Origin: Polaromonas sp. YR568
Lineage (GTDB): Bacteria; Pseudomonadota; Gammaproteobacteria; Burkholderiales; Burkholderiaceae_C
Reading direction: 5' to 3'
NCBI RefSeq assembly: GCF_900116715.1
Contig: NZ_FPBM01000001.1
Span: 64,784 to 128,783 of the forward strand
Length of the DNA stretch: 64,000 nucleotides
The translations under genes were made by a program, and so were the position numbers. Below, piece after piece: positions 1-10,904 of the stretch (its first letter is position 1; every line of letters begins with the position of its first letter). Below the pieces are notes generated by a model. It saw only the letters and a program-made list of their open reading frames with translations, was not told where the DNA came from and made no database searches.

Positions 1-1679
1 TGGCCTACCAGCCCTTCTTTGTCACCGGCGACATGGTGCCGGACGGCAAAGGCGGCACGATCCTGGCCGGCGGCTACGTGGACATCAACAACCAGCCCAT
101 CATCGACCGCTCGGTGCCCGGCAAGGAACGCCAGATCTTCTCGGACGGTCCGGACGGCACCTCGCTGCTGGGCCTGGCCAACGCCAATGTGCCCGGCGTC
201 AAGGGCAAGGCGGTGTTTGCCGTCGTGCAGTTTGAATACACCACACGCGACAACGCCGGCGCCGATGCCTATGGCAACCTGCCCTCCCCCATCGCCGTGC
301 TGACGCTGGACCAGGACCAGTCCACCGGCAAGCTGAGTCTGGTGAAGTACCACAACGTGGACATGTCCAAGGCGCACGGCCTGTGGATCACCTGCGGCGC
401 CAGCCTCTCGCCCTGGAACACCCACCTCTCCAGCGAAGAGTACGAACCCGACGCGCCTTTCGCCGCCGAAAGCTCGCAGTTCAAGAAGTTCAGCAAGAAC
501 GTCTACGGCGACGAAAACAAGGCCAACCCCTACCACTACGGCCACCTGCCTGAAGTCACCGTGCACCCCGACGGCACCGGCAGCGTCAAGAAGCACTACA
601 ACATGGGCCGCATCTCGCACGAGCTGGTGCAGGTCATGCCTGACAACCGCACCGTGCTGATGGGCGACGACGCCACCAACAGCGGCCTTTTTGTCTTCGT
701 GGCTGACCGCGAAAAAGACCTGTCCTCCGGCACGCTCTATGTGGGCAAGCTGGGCACCGGCTTCTCCGTCGACCCGGCCGACCAGGGCGCGAAGATTTCC
801 TGGATCAAGCTGGGCCACGCCAACAGCGCCGAAATCGAAAAAATGGCCGACACGCTCAAGCCGGCCGACATCATGACGGTGCACAAAACCGACCCGTCGG
901 ACGCCAGCTTCACCAAGGTGTTTTACAACGGCAACCCGAACTGGATCAAGATCAAGCCGGGCATGGAAAAGGCCGCCGCCTTCCTCGAAACCCACCGCTA
1001 CGCCTACCTGATGGGCGGCAGCATGGGCTTCTCCAAGATGGAAGGCACCACCGTCAACATCAAGGACAAGGTTGCCTACTCTGCGCTGCAGAACATGGTG
1101 GACTCCATGGTCAAGACCGGCAAGGGCTGGAACGCGGCCAGCGGCATCGCGATGGACAAAGCCCTCGTCGCCGGCGGCGTGATGGCGCACAAGCTCGACG
1201 GCGGCCAGAAGGACCTGGGCGGCAACGCCATCAACAGCGAATGGATGCCGGTGCACACCAAGGCGCTGATCATCGGTGAAGACATCGCTGCCGACGCGCT
1301 GGGCAACAAGGCCCACCCCGACAAGATCGCCAACCCCGACAACCTGAAGTTCTCGGAAAAAATGCGCACCCTCTTCATCGGCGAAGACAGCGGCTCGCAC
1401 GTCAACAACTTCATCTGGGCCTACAACGTCGACACCAAACAGCTGTCACGCCTGATGTCCATGCCCGCAGGCGCCGAAGCCACCGGCCTGCATGTGGTGG
1501 ACGACCTCAACGGCTGGACCTACATCATGAGCAACTTCCAGCACGCCGGTGACTGGAACTCGCTGCACGGCAAGGTGCAGGCCGTGCTGGACCCGCTGGT
1601 CCGCGCGAACTACAAGGACCGCTACGGCGCGGCTGTGGGTTACCTCACCGCCGACCCAAGCAGCATGAAGCTGGGCTGA
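1..1679 (+). CDS. PhoX-family phosphatase (DUF839), 5' end outside window
   Basis: The reading frame is open from base 3, so the gene begins upstream of the window; 558 residues are visible, close to a full PhoX-type protein without its N-terminus. The stretch CGASLSPWNTHLSSEE (about 440-485 nt in the window) matches the PhoX signature around PWxTxLxxEE, where acidic residues bind calcium/iron, and GEDSGSHVNNF further on is also typical. Family members are secreted, usually Tat-exported, phosphomonoesterases that release phosphate, but many DUF839 paralogues have untested substrates. The signal peptide cannot be seen here. A strong terminator follows at 1735-1773, so this is the last gene of its transcript. 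Family assignment is firm, substrate unknown. Confidence 0.85.
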   Translation, partial: AYQPFFVTGDMVPDGKGGTILAGGYVDINNQPIIDRSVPGKERQIFSDGPDGTSLLGLANANVPGVKGKAVFAVVQFEYTTRDNAGADAYGNLPSPIAVLTLDQDQSTGKLSLVKYHNVDMSKAHGLWITCGASLSPWNTHLSSEEYEPDAPFAAESSQFKKFSKNVYGDENKANPYHYGHLPEVTVHPDGTGSVKKHYNMGRISHELVQVMPDNRTVLMGDDATNSGLFVFVADREKDLSSGTLYVGKLGTGFSVDPADQGAKISWIKLGHANSAEIEKMADTLKPADIMTVHKTDPSDASFTKVFYNGNPNWIKIKPGMEKAAAFLETHRYAYLMGGSMGFSKMEGTTVNIKDKVAYSALQNMVDSMVKTGKGWNAASGIAMDKALVAGGVMAHKLDGGQKDLGGNAINSEWMPVHTKALIIGEDIAADALGNKAHPDKIANPDNLKFSEKMRTLFIGEDSGSHVNNFIWAYNVDTKQLSRLMSMPAGAEATGLHVVDDLNGWTYIMSNFQHAGDWNSLHGKVQAVLDPLVRANYKDRYGAAVGYLTADPSSMKLG

Positions 1680-1734
1680 TCACGGTTCAACACACGCTTT
1701 AGCCGGCGCCAGCCGGCGCACCAGGCGAGACATC

Positions 1735-1773
1735 AAGCGGAAAGCGGGCTCAAAGCCTGCTTTCCGCTTTTTT
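1735..1773 (+). terminator. Rho-independent terminator after the PhoX gene
   Basis: A 16-bp stem (1735-1750 with 1754-1769, one G-T wobble) closes on a 3-nt loop and runs into six Ts (1768-1773). It lies 55 bp after the phosphatase stop codon on the same strand. Confidence 0.9.
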
Positions 1774-1889
1774 CATGGCGGCAACTCTTTCCAGCCAGCG
1801 CTGCCCCTTGCGCGCTGTGCGCTGCGGTTGCGACGACCGGTCTCTAGAATGAGCAACACCCAAAACAGAGCAAACCAGAGACAAGCACC

Positions 1890-2939
1890 ATGCGATACGC
1901 CTACCAGGACCTCATCACTTTTGCCGAAAACCTGCTGACAGCCTCAGGGCTGGAGCCCGCCAAAGCCGCCGCGGTGGCCAGCATCCTGGTCGAAGGCGAC
2001 CTGATGGGCCACAACACCCACGGCCTGGCCTTGCTGCCCGGCTACTTGGGCGAACTCGAATCCGGCTCCATGGAAAAGCTGGGCGCGCCCACCGTGCTGG
2101 CCGACCACCCCGCAGCCCTCACCTGGGACGGCCGCCGCCTGCCTGGCCCGTGGCTGGTGCTGGAAGCCATGGCGCTAGCCGCTGAACGCGCGGCCACCCA
2201 GGGCACCTGCACGGTGGTGATCCGCCGCAGTCACCACATCGCCTGCCTGGCCGCTTACCTCAAGCGCGCCACCGACCAGGGCCTGGTGATGCTGCTCACC
2301 TGCTCAGACCCGAACACGGCCAGCGTCGCCCCTTTCGGCGGGCTGGACGCCGTCTTCACGCCCAATCCGGTCTCGGCCGGCATTCCCACCGGCGGCGTGC
2401 CGGTGCTGATGGATGTGTCGACCTCCGCCACCACCAACGGCCTGACCAACCGGCTGCATAAGGAAGGCAAGCACCTGCCCGCCGCCTGGGTGATGGACGT
2501 GCATGGCGCGGCCAGCACCAACCCCTCGGTGCTGTTTGAAGAACCCAAGGGCACCATCCTGCCGCTGGGCGGCATGGATTCGGGCCACAAGGGTTACGGC
2601 CTGACCCTGCTGGTTGAAGCCCTCACCGGCGGCCTGGCCGGCCATGGCCGCGCCGACCCGAAAGAAGGCTGGGGCGCCACCGTGTTTTTGCAGATCATGG
2701 ACCCGCGCGCTTTTGCAGGCCTGGACGCCTTCACGCGGCAGACCGGCCATGTCGCCGATGCCTGCCGCGCCTCGCGCCCAGCCCGTGAAGGCAGCGCGGT
2801 GCGCACGCCCGGTGAAAAAGGCATTGCACTGGCTGAGCAGCAAAAGCAGGCCGGTGTGGCGCTTTACCCGTCCATCCTGCCGTCGCTGGCCAGCTGGGCC
2901 ATCAAGCTGGGTGTGACCGAGCCGGCCGCCGTCTCGTAA
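1890..2939 (+). CDS. Ldh2/malate-lactate dehydrogenase family oxidoreductase
   Basis: A 349-residue protein of the type-2 malate/L-lactate dehydrogenase family, NAD(P)H-dependent enzymes acting on 2-oxo/2-hydroxy acids and unrelated to classic Rossmann-fold dehydrogenases. Visible signatures are GHNTHG near residue 50 (the family's conserved SHG-type motif), IRRSHHIACLAAY near residue 110 and HKGYGLTLLVEALTGGLAG near residue 230. Length is typical. The ATG at 1890 is the first in frame after the upstream terminator. It stands alone: a terminator precedes it and the next gene is a small membrane protein 100 bp on. Members include malate, ureidoglycolate, 2,3-diketogulonate and delta1-piperideine-2-carboxylate reductases; the sequence does not let me choose. 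Confidence 0.85.
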   Translation: MRYAYQDLITFAENLLTASGLEPAKAAAVASILVEGDLMGHNTHGLALLPGYLGELESGSMEKLGAPTVLADHPAALTWDGRRLPGPWLVLEAMALAAERAATQGTCTVVIRRSHHIACLAAYLKRATDQGLVMLLTCSDPNTASVAPFGGLDAVFTPNPVSAGIPTGGVPVLMDVSTSATTNGLTNRLHKEGKHLPAAWVMDVHGAASTNPSVLFEEPKGTILPLGGMDSGHKGYGLTLLVEALTGGLAGHGRADPKEGWGATVFLQIMDPRAFAGLDAFTRQTGHVADACRASRPAREGSAVRTPGEKGIALAEQQKQAGVALYPSILPSLASWAIKLGVTEPAAVS

Positions 2940-3043
2940 GGCCATCCGTAGGCCCGCTCTGACACCCATCAGCGCTTCTCCCCGATAAGGCGCAGGCCCT
3001 GCCGCACGCATAGTGACTCCACAACAATTCTGTGGAGAACAAC

Positions 3044-3214
3044 ATGTCTTTTGCGCTTTATATGGTCGGGTTTGTGATCTTTCTGGCCGGTGTCATCTGG
3101 GGCGCTGTGGTGGCCGGCGTGCCGCACCTCTATATCGGCATCGGTGCGCTGATTTTTCTGGGCATAGGCATTTTCAGCGCCGTGAGCCGCACCCGCAGCA
3201 AAGACCCATCCTAA
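3044..3214 (+). CDS. Small two-helix membrane protein
   Basis: A 56-residue protein with two hydrophobic segments (about residues 3-22 and 26-44) joined by a short VPHLY turn and ending in a basic tail, RTRSKDPS. I chose ATG 3044 because GGAG at 3034-3037 sits 6 bases before it; a GTG at 3032 would overlap that ribosome site. No family is recognised. Similar tiny inner-membrane proteins are common in Comamonadaceae. It could share a transcript with the upstream dehydrogenase (104-bp gap). The hydrophobic pattern and ribosome site support it as real. Confidence 0.65.
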   Translation: MSFALYMVGFVIFLAGVIWGAVVAGVPHLYIGIGALIFLGIGIFSAVSRTRSKDPS

Positions 3215-3241
3215 GAAGCCAGGGAGCTTGCCGCAGCGGCT

Positions 3242-3766
3242 TTACGTGGCTGGCGGCGGCTCCTGCGCCAGCAGAACCCGCTGCAGCGCTCCCAGCGTGG
3301 CGCTCGCAGCGCGCAACTGGGCTTCATCGAGTTGCGCGGCCAGCGCATTGGCCCAGACCTTCTGCCCCGCCTGGATGGTCTGCAGGGCCTTTCGGCCATT
3401 GGCAGTCAGACGCAGCAGCTTGGCACGCACATGGGCCGGGTTGTCTTCATAGGCCGTCAGGCCCTCTTCCGTCAGCAAATCCGCCACGCGCTGCACGCTT
3501 TGGCGCGTCAGATTCATGGCGCGGGCAATCTGCGCCACCGACATCGGGGCGTCTTCCACCGCGGCCAGCACCTGCCAGCGGGCGGAGGTCTGGCCGGCCG
3601 GCGCAGCCAACGCGTCCCCTGCCGTGACCAGCAGCCCATTGAGCTGCATGACCTGCACAACCAGCCAGCTCAGGGTATTGGCAGCGGGCGTGCGTTCAAC
3701 AGGGGCGGTGGGAGTTTTTTCACCCTTGTTGACAGCATGCTGTCGTTTATTTATACTTTTGGACAT
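3242..3766 (-). CDS. MarR-family transcriptional regulator
   Basis: 174 residues with a MarR winged-helix core from about residue 30: a dimerising N-terminal helix ([17 protein letters not shown]), helix-turn-helix ([25 protein letters not shown], about 95-120) and the wing ([26 protein letters not shown]). The first 28 residues are a basic, disordered extension; no other start codon lies before the core, so ATG 3766 is kept. It is divergent from a GFA-fold gene 58 bp away, and two matching dyads (3730-3745 and 3766-3781) overlap that gene's promoter and this gene's start, the usual layout for a MarR repressor of itself and its neighbour. Ligand unknown. Confidence 0.88.
   Translation of the reverse strand: MSKSINKRQHAVNKGEKTPTAPVERTPAANTLSWLVVQVMQLNGLLVTAGDALAAPAGQTSARWQVLAAVEDAPMSVAQIARAMNLTRQSVQRVADLLTEEGLTAYEDNPAHVRAKLLRLTANGRKALQTIQAGQKVWANALAAQLDEAQLRAASATLGALQRVLLAQEPPPAT
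3729..3757 (+). promoter_or_regulatory. Sigma70-type promoter of the GFA-family gene
   Basis: A consensus -35 TTGACA (3729-3734) and near-consensus -10 TATACT (3752-3757) are separated by exactly 17 bp. The expected start of transcription is near 3764, about 60 bp before the ATG at 3825. The -35 box is also the left half of a MarR-type dyad. Confidence 0.8.
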
Positions 3767-3781
3767 GACAACATTCTGTCA
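3730..3781. promoter_or_regulatory. Paired dyad operators, probable MarR binding sites
   Basis: Two copies of TGACA-N6-TGTC(A/G) lie 36 bp apart: 3730-3745, whose inner 14 bp (3731-3744) are a perfect palindrome covering the -35 region, and 3766-3781, just after the expected transcription start and directly upstream of the marR ATG. Both the motif and the placement suit repression by the adjacent MarR protein. This is inference from symmetry and position. Confidence 0.7.
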
Positions 3782-3824
3782 TATTGCCTCCGATCTGCAA
3801 GCCATATCCACCAAGGGAAGCACC

Positions 3825-4229
3825 ATGAAAAAGACCTATACCGGAAGCTGCCACTGCGGCGCCGTCCGTTTTGAAGCCGACATCGACCTCAGCCAGGGCA
3901 CCGGCAAATGCAACTGCTCCATCTGCACCAAAACCCGTAACTGGAACGCCCTGATCAAGCCAGACGCCTTCCGGCTGCTGTCCGGCGAAGATGCGCTGAG
4001 CGACTACCAGTTCGGCACCAAAAGCGGCCATCACCTCTTTTGCCGGCATTGCGGTGTGCGCTCTTATGAACGCGGCTACCTTGAGCAGATTGGCGGCGAT
4101 TACGTTTCCATCAAGCTGGCATCGCTGGACAACGTCGATCTGGAAGAACTGATCAACGCGCCGGTCAATTACGCCGATGGGCGCAACAACGCCTGGTGGA
4201 ACAAGCCCGCTGAAACGCGGCACCTTTGA
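3825..4229 (+). CDS. GFA-fold (glutathione-dependent formaldehyde-activating enzyme-like) zinc protein
   Basis: 134 residues of the GFA/CENP-V family. The zinc-binding cysteines are in the expected order: [12 protein letters not shown] (residues 7-18), CNCSICTKT (about 30-38) and [13 protein letters not shown] (about 73-85). The family is named after a protein reported to promote the formaldehyde-glutathione reaction, but most members, including short ones like this, have no proven activity. ATG 3825 follows AAGGGAAG at a normal distance. It is divergently paired with a marR gene and has a good promoter with two dyad operators, so expression is probably induced by a compound sensed by the MarR protein. 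Confidence 0.85.
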   Translation: MKKTYTGSCHCGAVRFEADIDLSQGTGKCNCSICTKTRNWNALIKPDAFRLLSGEDALSDYQFGTKSGHHLFCRHCGVRSYERGYLEQIGGDYVSIKLASLDNVDLEELINAPVNYADGRNNAWWNKPAETRHL

Positions 4230-4258
4230 GAGCGGTTCCGGCCCGCAAGCCCCAGGCG

Positions 4259-5422
4259 CTACTTCGCGCCCAAACCCATCGCCCGCGAAATCACTTCCTT
4301 CATGATTTCATTCGTGCCGCCGTAAATCCGCTGCACGCGGGCGTCGGCGTAAGCGCGGGTGATGGGGTATTCCCACATATAGCCGTAGCCGCCGAAGAGC
4401 TGCACACATTCGTCCATCACCTTGCATTGCAGGTCGCTGCACCAGTACTTGGCCATGCTGGCGGTGGCGGTGTCCAGCTTGTCCTGTGCGACCAGCTCCA
4501 CACATTTGTCGACAAACACACGGGCCACCTGCACCTCGGTTTGCAACTCGGCCATTTTGTAGCGCGTGTTCTGGTAGCTGGCCACCGGCTGGCCGAAGAC
4601 CTTGCGCTCTTTCACATAGGCCAACGTCCAGTCGATGGCCGACTGGGCGGACGACACCGCCGTGATGGCGATCTGCAGGCGCTCCCAGGGCAGTTGCTCC
4701 ATCAGACAGATAAAGCCGCGGTTCTCACGGGCTTGTCCGCCCAGCAGGTTCTCAGCCGGCACCTTCACGTCGGTAAAGAACAGCTCCGAGGTGTCTTGCG
4801 CCTTCAGGCCCAGCTTTTTGAGGCGCTTGCCGGTTTCAAAGCCGGGCATGCCGCGCTCCACCAGCATCAGGCTGGTGCCCTTGGCGCCTGCCGCCGGGTT
4901 GGTCTTGGCCACCACAATGACGAGGTCGGCATGCCAGCCGTTGGTGATGAAGGTTTTGCTGCCGTTGAGCAGGTAGCTGCCGTCAGCCTGCTTGATGGCG
5001 GTGGTTTTCACGCCCTGCAGGTCTGAACCGGCGGCGGGCTCGCTCATGGCGATGGCGCCCACCATTTCACCGCTTGCGAGTTTGGGCAGGTATTTCTGCT
5101 TTTGCGCTTGGGTGCCGTAGTGCAGGATGTAGGGCGCCACGATTTCACTGTGCAAGCCGTAGCCGATGCCGGTGAAGCCGCCCCGCCCGAGTTCTTCCAT
5201 CTGGATCACGGAGTACAGCTTGTCCGCGCCCGAGCCGCCGTATTCCTCGGGCATGGTCATGCACAAAAACCCGTTCTCGCCTGCCTTGTTCCAGACTTTG
5301 CGGTCGACATAGCCCTGCTCTTCCCACTGTTCGTGGAAGGGCGCGATTTCCTTGTCCATGAAGCGGCGAAAGGCATCGCGAAAGGCTTCATGGTCTGGAC
5401 TGAAGAGGCTGCGTTCGATCAT
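4259..5422 (-). CDS. Acyl-CoA dehydrogenase
   Basis: 387-residue FAD-dependent acyl-CoA dehydrogenase catalysing the first, trans-2-enoyl-forming step of beta-oxidation. The N-terminal helical domain is followed by the FAD/substrate signature AMSEPAAGSDLQGVKT (about 125-140), NGSKTFITNG, and the C-terminal RIYGGTNEIMKEVISR, where the Glu of TNEI is the family catalytic base. I chose ATG 5422 over the GTG at 5431 because AGGTGA lies 5 bases before it. It is divergent from the thiolase-FadJ-SDR genes; a palindrome sits in the shared 117-bp region. Chain-length preference cannot be read; long-chain-like enzymes have this GGTNEIM form. Confidence 0.93.
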   Translation of the reverse strand: MIERSLFSPDHEAFRDAFRRFMDKEIAPFHEQWEEQGYVDRKVWNKAGENGFLCMTMPEEYGGSGADKLYSVIQMEELGRGGFTGIGYGLHSEIVAPYILHYGTQAQKQKYLPKLASGEMVGAIAMSEPAAGSDLQGVKTTAIKQADGSYLLNGSKTFITNGWHADLVIVVAKTNPAAGAKGTSLMLVERGMPGFETGKRLKKLGLKAQDTSELFFTDVKVPAENLLGGQARENRGFICLMEQLPWERLQIAITAVSSAQSAIDWTLAYVKERKVFGQPVASYQNTRYKMAELQTEVQVARVFVDKCVELVAQDKLDTATASMAKYWCSDLQCKVMDECVQLFGGYGYMWEYPITRAYADARVQRIYGGTNEIMKEVISRAMGLGAK

Positions 5423-5447
5423 GCGGGTCACCTGCGAAGGTAAAAAC

Positions 5448-5475
5448 TATTTATGCAAAGCGGCTGCTTTGTGAA
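5448..5475 (-). promoter_or_regulatory. Candidate promoter and palindromic operator, acyl-CoA dehydrogenase/thiolase
   Basis: On the minus strand TTCACA (5475-5470) and TAAATA (5453-5448) are 16 bp apart and could be -35/-10 boxes. The spacer holds a perfect dyad, CAAAGC (5456-5461)-N4-GCTTTG (5466-5471). On the plus strand TATACT (5481-5486) could be the -10 of the thiolase genes, putting the same dyad at its -35. A shared repressor of both fatty-acid gene sets is plausible but unproven. Confidence 0.5.
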
Positions 5476-5539
5476 ATGAATATACTGCAACAGCCTCTAC
5501 TTTCGACTCCCCATCATCCCTGCCCTCCCAAGGAAAGCC

Positions 5540-6748
<1,209 letters not shown>

Positions 6749-6753
6749 ACGCC

Positions 6754-8901
6754 ATGAAGACCATCAAATACCAGGTCGATAACAGCATCGCCACCATCAC
6801 CTTCGACGAGCCCGACTCCCCCGTCAACACCATGTGCCTGCAGTGGCAGGACGACCTGAGCGAAGTCACTGCGCAGGTAGTGAAGGACAAAGCCGCACTC
6901 AAAGGCGTCATCCTCGCCTCCGCCAAGAGCACCTTCTTTGCCGGGGCCGATCTGAAGGCCGTGATGCGTCTGGCACCAACCGACGCGCCCAAGGCTTATG
7001 CCGAAGTCGAACGCGTGAAGAAAAACTTCCGCACGCTGGAAACGCTGGGCATTCCCGTGGCGAGCTGTCTCAATGGCACGGCACTCGGTGGCGGCTGGGA
7101 GGTCGCGCTGGTCGGCCACTACCGCGTGGCGGTGGATGACAGCAAGACCCAGTTCGGCCTGCCCGAAGTGACGCTGGGCCTGCTGCCCGGTGCCAGCGGC
7201 GTGACCAAAATGACACGCCACCTGGGACTGATGGGCGCGCAGCCCTACCTGGTCGAAGGCAAGACATTCAGCCCGCGCCAGGCGCTGGAGCAGGGCCTGG
7301 TGCATGAGCTGGTGGCCGATGCGGGTGAGCTGCGCGGCAAGGCATTGGCCTGGATTGCCGCCAACCCGGCGGCGCAACACCCGTGGGAAGCCAAAGACTA
7401 CAAAATCCCCGGCGGCACGCCCGCCAACCCCAAGATTGCCGCGGCCCTTAGCGTCGCCCCTGCCATGCTCAAAAAGCAGACACGCGGCCTCTACCCCGCA
7501 CCCGAAGCGATTCTGGCCTGCATGGTTGAAGGCACACAGGTGGATCTGGAGACGGCTTTCCGCATCGAAAGCCGCTACCTCGCCAAACTCATGACCGGCG
7601 CCAATGCCAAGGCCATGATCAACACCTTTTTCTTCAACATGAACGCCATCAAGAGCGGGCAGTCGCGCCCGCCCAAGGTGCCAAAGTTCAGGCCCAACAA
7701 GGTGGGCCTGCTGGGCGCCGGCATGATGGGCGCGGGCATTGCCTACGCGCAGGCCAGCAAAGGCATTGCGACGGTGTTGAAAGACGTGAGCCAGGACAAG
7801 GCCGATGCCGGCAAGGCCTACAGCAGCAAGATCACCGCGCCGCGCGTCGAAAAAGGCCGCATGACGGCGGCCGAGCAAAGCGCCCTGCTCTCGCGCATCA
7901 CCGCGACTGACCAGGTGAGCGAGCTGGCGGGCTGTGACCTCATCATCGAGGCGGTGTTTGAGCGGCGCGACCTCAAGGCCAAGGTTACGCAGGAGGCCGA
8001 GCCGCTGCTGGCGCCTGGCGGCTTCTTTGCCTCCAATACCTCGACCCTGCCCATCTCAAGCCTGGCCACGGCCAGTGACAAGCCTGAAAAATTCATCGGC
8101 ATCCATTTCTTCAGCCCGGTCGACAAGATGAAACTGGTCGAGATCATCCGCGGCAAACAGACCGACGACGAGACCGTAGCGCGCGCCTTTGACTATGTGC
8201 AGGCGCTGGGCAAGATTCCCATCGTGGTGAACGACTCGCGCGGCTTTTACACCAGCCGCACCTTCGGCACTTTTGTGATGGAAGGTGCGGCCATGCTGGG
8301 CGAAGGCATCCCGGCCGCCGCCATTGAGAACGCCGGTTTGCAGGCCGGCATGCCGGTGGGGCCGCTGGCCGTGCTGGATGAAACCGCCTTGTCGCTGAGC
8401 GTGCATGTGCTGGACCAGACGCGCACCGACTTCACCGCCGAGGGCAAGACCTATACCGCCACGCCCGGCGAGTTGCTGGTTGAGCGCATGGTGAAGGAGT
8501 TGAAGCGCTCTGGCCGCGCGGCCGGCGGCGGCTTTTACGAATACCCAGCCGAACCAGGTGCCAAAAAGCACCTGTGGCCCGAACTCAAACCCTTGTTTGA
8601 GAAACCCGATGCAGCCTGGGACATCAACGAACTCAAAGACCGGCTACTCTACCGCCAGGCGGTGGAAACCGCCCGCTGCCTCAGCGAAGGCGTACTCACC
8701 ACGGTGCACGACGCCAATATCGGCTCTATCTTCGGCATCGGCTTTCCGGCCTGGACGGGTGGTGCGATGCAGTTCATTTACGGCATGGGTGTTGACGCCT
8801 TTGCCGCACGCTGCGCTGAGCTGGCCGCCAAATTCGGCCCCGGCTTTGTGCTGACGGATGCCGTCAAAGACGCGATCCGCAAGCACCAGCCGGTGTATTG
8901 A
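6754..8901 (+). CDS. FadJ-like enoyl-CoA hydratase / 3-hydroxyacyl-CoA dehydrogenase
   Basis: 715-residue bifunctional beta-oxidation enzyme. Residues 1-190 form a crotonase domain with both acid residues, in [12 protein letters not shown] and [15 protein letters not shown]. From about residue 310 the NAD-binding domain begins with [15 protein letters not shown], followed by [11 protein letters not shown] and the catalytic His of [19 protein letters not shown] (about 450). The C-terminal helical domains (HAD C, about 490-700) end in IYGMGVDAF. It follows thiolase by 5 bp, so both are translated from one mRNA and probably form the trifunctional-like complex. FadJ versus FadB cannot be settled; the ECH-first order is shared by both. 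Confidence 0.93.
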   Translation: MKTIKYQVDNSIATITFDEPDSPVNTMCLQWQDDLSEVTAQVVKDKAALKGVILASAKSTFFAGADLKAVMRLAPTDAPKAYAEVERVKKNFRTLETLGIPVASCLNGTALGGGWEVALVGHYRVAVDDSKTQFGLPEVTLGLLPGASGVTKMTRHLGLMGAQPYLVEGKTFSPRQALEQGLVHELVADAGELRGKALAWIAANPAAQHPWEAKDYKIPGGTPANPKIAAALSVAPAMLKKQTRGLYPAPEAILACMVEGTQVDLETAFRIESRYLAKLMTGANAKAMINTFFFNMNAIKSGQSRPPKVPKFRPNKVGLLGAGMMGAGIAYAQASKGIATVLKDVSQDKADAGKAYSSKITAPRVEKGRMTAAEQSALLSRITATDQVSELAGCDLIIEAVFERRDLKAKVTQEAEPLLAPGGFFASNTSTLPISSLATASDKPEKFIGIHFFSPVDKMKLVEIIRGKQTDDETVARAFDYVQALGKIPIVVNDSRGFYTSRTFGTFVMEGAAMLGEGIPAAAIENAGLQAGMPVGPLAVLDETALSLSVHVLDQTRTDFTAEGKTYTATPGELLVERMVKELKRSGRAAGGGFYEYPAEPGAKKHLWPELKPLFEKPDAAWDINELKDRLLYRQAVETARCLSEGVLTTVHDANIGSIFGIGFPAWTGGAMQFIYGMGVDAFAARCAELAAKFGPGFVLTDAVKDAIRKHQPVY

Positions 8902-8956
8902 GCTGCTTCGATTACCCTTTCCTTCCTCTCATTCTTTTTATAGCTTCATCCATTTC

Positions 8957-9700
8957 ATGCCAAGACTCAAAAACAAGATCAGCATCATCACCGGCGGCGC
9001 CCAAGGCATAGGCCTGGCCACCGCCCTCAAGTTTGCAGAAGAAGGCGCCATCGTGATCGTCTGCGACGTCAAACAAGCCGGGGTAGACGAAGCCGTCAAA
9101 CAATGCCAGGCCCTGGGCGCCCAGGCCGTCGGTTATGTGATGGACGTGACCCAGCGCGCCATGGTCGACGCCGTGGTCGGCAAGGTCAAAGACCAGTTTG
9201 GCCGTATCGACGTACTCGTCAACAATGCCGGCATCACACAAGACGCACGCCTGCAAAAGATGACTCTGGAGCAATTCGACAAAGTCATTGATGTCAACCT
9301 GCGCGGGGTCTTCCACTGCGCGCAAGCGGTTGCCGACATCATGACCGCGCAAGGCAGCGGCGTGATCCTCAATGCCAGCTCAGTCGTGGGCATCTACGGC
9401 AACTTCGGCCAGACGAATTACGCCGCCAGCAAGTTCGGTGTTATCGGCTTTACCAAAACCTGGAGCCGCGAGCTGGGCCCCAAGGGCGTACGCGTGAATG
9501 CGGTGGCGCCGGGCTTTATCGCCACGCCCATCCTGAGCACCATCCCCGACAAGGTGCTCAAGGAGATGGAAGCCCATGTACCGCTCAAGCGGCTGGGCCG
9601 GCCTGAGGAGATTGCTACCGTCTATGCCTTCCTGGCAAGCGACGACGCCAGCTATATCAATGGGGCGGTGATTGAGGTGTCAGGCGGGATGTCGGTCTAA
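8957..9700 (+). CDS. Short-chain dehydrogenase, FabG-like 3-oxoacyl reductase
   Basis: 247-residue classical SDR. The Rossmann signature [10 protein letters not shown] (about residues 12-21), NNAGIT (about 90), catalytic Ser in [14 protein letters not shown], and YxxxK in [14 protein letters not shown] (about 155) are all present, with the C-terminal [11 protein letters not shown]. Start ATG 8957 gives a normal SDR N-terminus. It follows the FadJ-like gene by 55 bp on the same strand, so a role as a 3-hydroxyacyl-CoA or acetoacetyl-CoA reductase in the same pathway is plausible; fabG of fatty-acid synthesis is usually next to fabD/acpP, which are absent. Its stop overlaps the end of the converging gene by 4 bp. 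Confidence 0.88.
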   Translation: MPRLKNKISIITGGAQGIGLATALKFAEEGAIVIVCDVKQAGVDEAVKQCQALGAQAVGYVMDVTQRAMVDAVVGKVKDQFGRIDVLVNNAGITQDARLQKMTLEQFDKVIDVNLRGVFHCAQAVADIMTAQGSGVILNASSVVGIYGNFGQTNYAASKFGVIGFTKTWSRELGPKGVRVNAVAPGFIATPILSTIPDKVLKEMEAHVPLKRLGRPEEIATVYAFLASDDASYINGAVIEVSGGMSV

Positions 9701-10878
9701 AACATCGGCCATTTCAAATAAGGGCGCGCTTTTTTCCAGGGGATGGTCAGCACAACACCTCTGCATTGCCTGATCGGCTCCGCAAAATCGTTGCTGACAA
9801 CGGCAAGGCCATCGAACTGAGGCATGAACCCGAAGTCGTCACGCTCTTCGGTGTGAGATGGCTCAATACGGATTTTCTGCTTTACCGCCGGAGCATCTTC
9901 GTCGTCCTCTGAACGCAAAATTTTCTCGGCCCAGGCATCGAAACACTCATCAACCTCGCGGACTCCCGTCGCTGCGGACGGTTTTAAAGATTCGTCTCTG
10001 AGCTTGCGTGTTTCCGCGATGACCACATCGTCGATGTAGTACTTGAGCAAAGCGTTCTTTCCCTTCAAGAGCTTGCCGGTTTTCATGTCATAGGTTTCCA
10101 CACCGTAGGCAAAAAGACCGTGAGCGCCGCCGTAGTAACCACCCTGCCCTCCACCCCACACCAGGAACCGGGGTGATTGGTACTGAATTTCAAAGCTGTC
10201 TTCTTCGCCGCCTTCCATGGACAGGTTGTACAGCCGGTCTGCGGTGCGCTCCACTAGCCTGCGGGCTTGTTCGGCATTAAATTGCTTCATGATGGCCGTG
10301 GGGTACCCGGAGAAAACCTGGGGGACCTTGACGCCGGACCGTGGATCCGTGAGGGTGCCGGCCACCACCCCGTTTCGCTTGGGCAGCCGGCTGAGCGTGG
10401 TGGGTCCTGTACCCAGCAGCTGACCCCAGACACTCATGTCGCCGAGGGGCGTCAGCTTTGATGCTTCAAAGTCAATCTGCACGGGTGTGTCGGGCAAGGC
10501 GGCCTTCCACTGGGCGGTGAAGGCCTTTGTGCTGCCTTCCTTTAATGAGTCCGGCATGCGCCAGTAACCCGTGGGATGGGTGCAGTCATCGCCTCGAAAT
10601 GCCGCCTTGCACTCCGCCAGCCAACCGTCCTTGAATTTGACCAATGGAATAACCCGGCCCACTGAGCGATCAAAATAATCGGCCAGTGCCGGCGACTGGT
10701 TTTCAGGAGCCGGCTCCCGCGTCTTGAGTTCCTCCGCAGAGGCAAACTGAAGCACCAGTTCTTTGGCGCCGAGTTTGCCGACAAAAGTCGGCTCTTCAGC
10801 TTGGGCCAGCGCATGGTTTGACAGCGCAACAAGTGCCGTGAAGAAACAGCAAGCCCGGATACCGGTCAACACGCTCAT
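9697..10878 (-). CDS. Exported protein with DUF3298/RsiV-like C-terminal region
   Basis: 393 residues with a signal peptide ([27 protein letters not shown], cleavage near 26). The N-terminal 150 residues resemble nothing I know. Around residue 250 [30 protein letters not shown] matches the YxGGAH...FDLKTGK pattern of DUF3298, found in RsiV anti-sigma factors and the PdaC peptidoglycan deacetylase; in RsiV this domain binds lysozyme. No metal-dependent deacetylase domain is present. Start ATG 10878 has GGAAAAA 3 bases upstream; ATG 10905 would add nine residues before the signal peptide. A GNAT gene lies 26 bp upstream on the same strand. Periplasmic location is likely, function unknown. Confidence 0.7.
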   Translation of the reverse strand: MSVLTGIRACCFFTALVALSNHALAQAEEPTFVGKLGAKELVLQFASAEELKTREPAPENQSPALADYFDRSVGRVIPLVKFKDGWLAECKAAFRGDDCTHPTGYWRMPDSLKEGSTKAFTAQWKAALPDTPVQIDFEASKLTPLGDMSVWGQLLGTGPTTLSRLPKRNGVVAGTLTDPRSGVKVPQVFSGYPTAIMKQFNAEQARRLVERTADRLYNLSMEGGEEDSFEIQYQSPRFLVWGGGQGGYYGGAHGLFAYGVETYDMKTGKLLKGKNALLKYYIDDVVIAETRKLRDESLKPSAATGVREVDECFDAWAEKILRSEDDEDAPAVKQKIRIEPSHTEERDDFGFMPQFDGLAVVSNDFAEPIRQCRGVVLTIPWKKARPYLKWPMF

Positions 10879-10904
10879 GGTTTTTCCAGAATGGACAGAG
10901 TGCA

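Noticed and set aside
8902..8956. Further copy of the ~60-bp repeat between the FadJ-like and SDR genes
   Set aside because: GAGCTGCTTCG and TTTATAGCTTC resemble parts of it but the order and spacing do not match.
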